Source of the DNA: Puniceicoccaceae bacterium
GTDB lineage: Bacteria; Verrucomicrobiota; Verrucomicrobiia; Opitutales; Coraliomargaritaceae
DNA length: 44,899 nucleotides
Direction of reading: 5' to 3'
NCBI GenBank assembly: GCA_003331195.1
Contig: QOOZ01000007.1
Location: 1 to 44,899, forward strand
Shown here: positions 41,966-44,899 of the stretch, one piece after another
Layout of the letters: the number at the start of each line of letters is the position of its first letter
How positions within the stretch are numbered: position 1 is the stretch's first letter
Translations under genes and position numbers: made by a program
The notes under the pieces: model-generated
Told to the model about the DNA's origin: nothing
Seen by the model: the letters and a program-made list of their open reading frames with translations, nothing else
Databases searched by the model: none

Positions 41966-44899
41966 TTACTTCGGATTGGCTTCTTCGCTGTAACTTTGGA
42001 TCGAGCGGATTTCGTAGCCATTCTCACGGATGGACTTGATGCCGTCCACAGCAGCGGAGGCTGCTGAGATTGTCGTCATGATGCAGATGTTGTGCTTCAC
42101 CGCTTCAGTGCGAATTTCGTTCTCGTTTTGACGAGGCACGGTGCCTTGCGGAGTGTTGATGATGAGCGAAACCTTATTGTTCTTGATCAAATCAATCACA
42201 TTCGGCCGACCTTCGCTCAAGCGGCAGACGTTTTTGACTTTAATGCCGTTTTCCTTGAAGAGCTTTCCAGTGCCAACTGTGGCGAGGACGCCAAAGCCGA
42301 GTGCACTCAGACCCTTGGCTATTTGCACTGCGCGTTCTTTGTCTGCGTCTTTAACGCTAATAAAGACGTCGCCAGAGTCGGGGAGTGCAGGCTTGGCAGC
42401 CATTTGAGATTTGGCGAACGCCACGCCGAGGTTTTTGTCGAGGCCCATGACTTCGCCGGTCGAGCGCATTTCCGGACTCAGCATGATTGGAGCACCAGGA
42501 AAACGATTGAAGGGGAAGACAGACTCTTTGACTGCCCAGTAGGGCGGAATGATTTCTTTGGTGAACCCGAGGTCCTTTAGCTTTTCACCGGCCATGATGC
42601 GAGAGGCAAGTTTGGCGAGTGGCACACCGATCGCCTTGGAGACAAAGGGTATGGTGCGGGAGGCTCGTGGATTGACTTCAATTATGTAAAGCTCGTCGTC
42701 TTTAATCGCGTATTGCACGTTCATAAGACCGACAACTTCGAGCTCTTTAGCGAGCGCGTAACTAGCTTGGCGTACCGTTTCTAACATCTCTTCAGAGAGC
42801 GTGTGGGGTGGCATCACCATGGCGGCATCGCCAGAATGGACACCTGCAAATTCGACGTGCTGTAGCATACCCCCGATGACAGTGCTCTCGCCGTCGGAGA
42901 TACAGTCGACATCCAGTTCGTAAGCGTCTTCAAGAAATTTATCGAGGAGCACGGGGGTGCCTGGTGCGACATCAAATACCTCGCGCACAATTTTCTTCAT
43001 CTCGTCCATATCATAGACGATAAACATACCGCGACCGCCGAGAACGAAGGATGGACGAAGAAGGATTGGGAAGCCGATTTCTTCGGCGCGCTCGTAAGCT
43101 TCTTCGAGGCAATTCGCGATGCGGTTTTCTGGCTGTTTTAGGCCGACGCGGTCGAGGATATCGCGGAAAAGATTTCGGTCTTCTGCGGCGTCGATCATAG
43201 AAGGTGAGGTGCCGATGATGTTGACGCCGTGTGCCTCGAGTTCAGTTGCGAGGTTGAGCGGTGTTTGGCCGCCGAATTGTACGATCACGCCGTCACACTT
43301 TGATTGATAGTAGATTTCTAAGACGTCCTCAAGTGTGAGCGGTTCGAAGAAAAGTTTATCCGATGTATCATAGTCGGTCGAAACAGTTTCAGGATTTGAG
43401 TTAACCATGATCGTCTCGTAGCCTGCTTCGCGTAAAGCGAAGGAGGCGTGAACACAGCAGTAGTCGAACTCGATGCCTTGGCCGATCCGGTTAGGCCCAC
43501 CGCCAAGAATCATGATTTTTTTCTTATCGGAAACGGAGATCTCGTTTTCCGAGCCATAGGTCGAATAGTAATAAGGTGTGAAAGCTTCAAATTCAGCCGC
43601 ACAGGTATCGACGAGGCGGAAGTCAGTCATCACGCCTAGCTTTTCACGGTGTTTACGCACAGACTGGCGGTTGCAGAGGCACAAATCCGCAATTAGGGCA
43701 TCGCTAAAGCCAGCCTCTTTCGCGGTCTTCATGAGATCTACATTGAGATTTTCTAGCTTGCTCTTCTTGAGCTCGAGCTCGATTTCTACCAGTTGACGTA
43801 GCTGATCGATGAACCACGGATCGAGCGCACAGAGGTCGAAAATTTCCTCGTCGGTCATGCCGTTGAGTATGGCATGGCGAAGCCAAAAGACGCGCTCGCA
43901 GGTTGGAATCGAGATACCTTGGCGGATGGCCTGCATGTCTATGATTTTGTCGGTAAACTTGGCTGGGCCGACGAAGCCCTTCGCGCCGATTTCGAGTGAA
44001 CGAAGCGCTTTTTGGAAGGATTCTTTAAAAGTACGCCCGATGGCCATGGCTTCGCCCACGGACTTCATCGCGGAAGTCAAAGTGGTGTCAGCACCGATGA
44101 ATTTTTCAAAAGTGAAACGCGGGATTTTCGTCACTACGTAGTCGATGGTCGGCTCAAAGCTAGCAGGGGTCTCGCGTGTGATGTCGTTCTGCAACTCATC
44201 AAGGCTGTAGCCGACTGCGAGTTTTGCAGCAATCTTTGCAATGGGGAAACCGGTCGCCTTCGAGGCCAGCGCGGAGCTGCGAGAGACACGAGGGTTCATC
44301 TCGATCACGACCATGCGCCCATTGCTTGGATTGACGGAAAACTGAATATTGGAGCCACCGGTTTCGACACCAACTTCGCGAATGCAGGCAAACGACGCAT
44401 CGCGCATAAGTTGGTATTCTTTGTCAGTTAAAGTCATGGCCGGAGCCACGGTAATGGAGTCACCCGTGTGGACGCCCATCGGGTCAAAATTTTCAATCGA
44501 GCAGATGACTACGCACTGATCCTTGTGATCGCGCATGACTTCCATTTCGTATTCCTTCCAGCCCAGTAGACACTCTTCGACTAGCACCTCAGTGGTGGGG
44601 GACATATCGAGGCCGTTCTGTACCATCTTCTCGTATTCCTCGCGGTTGTAGGCGATGCCGCCCCCAGAGCCTCCAAGTGTGAAACTGGGGCGAATGATAA
44701 TGGGAAAGTCGCCAATTAAATCGTCTGCAGCTTCGAGCGCAGCTGCCAGAGTTGTTACAGTCGCTGATTTAGCAACATCGAGACCGATCTTGAGCATGGC
44801 CTGTTTGAAAATATCGCGTGCCTCGCCTTTAATAATGGCCTCAGGCTTCGCGCCGATCATTTCCACGCCGTATTTTTCGAGGATGCCCTCATCGTGCAG
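41966..44899 (-). CDS. carB: Carbamoyl-phosphate synthase large subunit, N-terminus beyond window
   Basis: The reading frame runs off the right edge; the window holds about 977 codons of a subunit usually near 1070 residues. The end-proximal sequence [17 protein letters not shown] is the normal continuation, so the N-terminal ~100 residues are missing from the window, not from the gene. The first ATP-grasp domain is marked by [16 protein letters not shown] and [21 protein letters not shown] second half follows from [20 protein letters not shown], with the second ATP-grasp site [20 protein letters not shown]-terminal MGS-like allosteric domain ([19 protein letters not shown]) completes it. It makes carbamoyl phosphate for arginine and pyrimidine synthesis together with CarA. 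The gap to purU is 191 bases. Confidence 0.97.
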   Translation of the reverse strand: MHDEGILEKYGVEMIGAKPEAIIKGEARDIFKQAMLKIGLDVAKSATVTTLAAALEAADDLIGDFPIIIRPSFTLGGSGGGIAYNREEYEKMVQNGLDMSPTTEVLVEECLLGWKEYEMEVMRDHKDQCVVICSIENFDPMGVHTGDSITVAPAMTLTDKEYQLMRDASFACIREVGVETGGSNIQFSVNPSNGRMVVIEMNPRVSRSSALASKATGFPIAKIAAKLAVGYSLDELQNDITRETPASFEPTIDYVVTKIPRFTFEKFIGADTTLTSAMKSVGEAMAIGRTFKESFQKALRSLEIGAKGFVGPAKFTDKIIDMQAIRQGISIPTCERVFWLRHAILNGMTDEEIFDLCALDPWFIDQLRQLVEIELELKKSKLENLNVDLMKTAKEAGFSDALIADLCLCNRQSVRKHREKLGVMTDFRLVDTCAAEFEAFTPYYYSTYGSENEISVSDKKKIMILGGGPNRIGQGIEFDYCCVHASFALREAGYETIMVNSNPETVSTDYDTSDKLFFEPLTLEDVLEIYYQSKCDGVIVQFGGQTPLNLATELEAHGVNIIGTSPSMIDAAEDRNLFRDILDRVGLKQPENRIANCLEEAYERAEEIGFPILLRPSFVLGGRGMFIVYDMDEMKKIVREVFDVAPGTPVLLDKFLEDAYELDVDCISDGESTVIGGMLQHVEFAGVHSGDAAMVMPPHTLSEEMLETVRQASYALAKELEVVGLMNVQYAIKDDELYIIEVNPRASRTIPFVSKAIGVPLAKLASRIMAGEKLKDLGFTKEIIPPYWAVKESVFPFNRFPGAPIMLSPEMRSTGEVMGLDKNLGVAFAKSQMAAKPALPDSGDVFISVKDADKERAVQIAKGLSALGFGVLATVGTGKLFKENGIKVKNVCRLSEGRPNVIDLIKNNKVSLIINTPQGTVPRQNENEIRTEAVKHNICIMTTISAASAAVDGIKSIRENGYEIRSIQSYSEEANPK

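Overview
The window looks like a chromosomal segment of a Verrucomicrobiota bacterium, most likely class Opitutia and close to marine Puniceicoccales/Coraliomargarita-like lineages. This assignment is an inference from gene content and protein style: serial prepilin-like genes resembling Verrucomicrobia pilin cassettes, glycine-rich stand-alone RRM proteins, an SI3-type insertion in RpoC, and weak use of Shine-Dalgarno sites. No rRNA or complete marker was available to confirm it. Almost all of the DNA codes for conserved chromosomal proteins. I see no prophage, insertion sequence, CRISPR array or integron.

Layout. 1-5352: two small RRM RNA-binding proteins, an HPr-like phosphocarrier, an ABC exporter, an MFS transporter and coaD. 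5435-8958: a promoter followed by five consecutive prepilin-like genes, with no secretion ATPase, secretin or prepilin peptidase nearby. 9033-12291: a NusG paralog and a DEAD-box helicase on the minus strand, divergent from the tRNA hydroxylase gene trhO. 12573-25534: the core expression cluster, in the order tRNA-Thr, tuf, terminator, tRNA-Trp, secE, nusG, rplK, rplA, rplJ, rplL, attenuator-like hairpin, rpoB, rpoC, terminator. 25629-28558: a histone-deacetylase-family gene paired with an unknown RNase H-like protein, a GIY-YIG protein and two small membrane or exported proteins. 28615-34876 (minus): an overlapping operon of glycerate kinase, DUF2062 and NamZ (DUF1343), preceded by rodA and an RNase E/G gene. 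34947-44899: NUDIX, a small unknown protein, a lysA-like decarboxylase, DUF983, sufE, enolase, a YfgM-like TPR anchor protein, purU, and carB, which runs off the right edge.

How the genes work together. The centre of the window is the translation and transcription core. Its hairpins suggest that tuf is partly uncoupled from secE-nusG-rpl, and rpl from rpoBC, by transcription read-through. The RNA-handling genes (two RRM proteins, DEAD-box helicase, RNase E/G, NusG paralog, TrhO) fit an RNA-metabolism theme but are not one operon. RodA and NamZ touch peptidoglycan synthesis and turnover.

The most striking observations are in the most conserved proteins. EF-Tu carries a rewritten switch I: the near-universal RGITI motif reads KTVTI and the loop is two residues longer. 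RpoC has lost all four cysteines of its second zinc site, in a region that aligns without gaps to E. coli, while the first zinc site is intact. Other points are the isolated pseudopilin cassette, a perfect 17-bp inverted repeat that includes a stop codon, and a terminator that leaves no obvious room for a promoter before tRNA-Trp. I did not find a convincing new multi-gene defence or mobile system.
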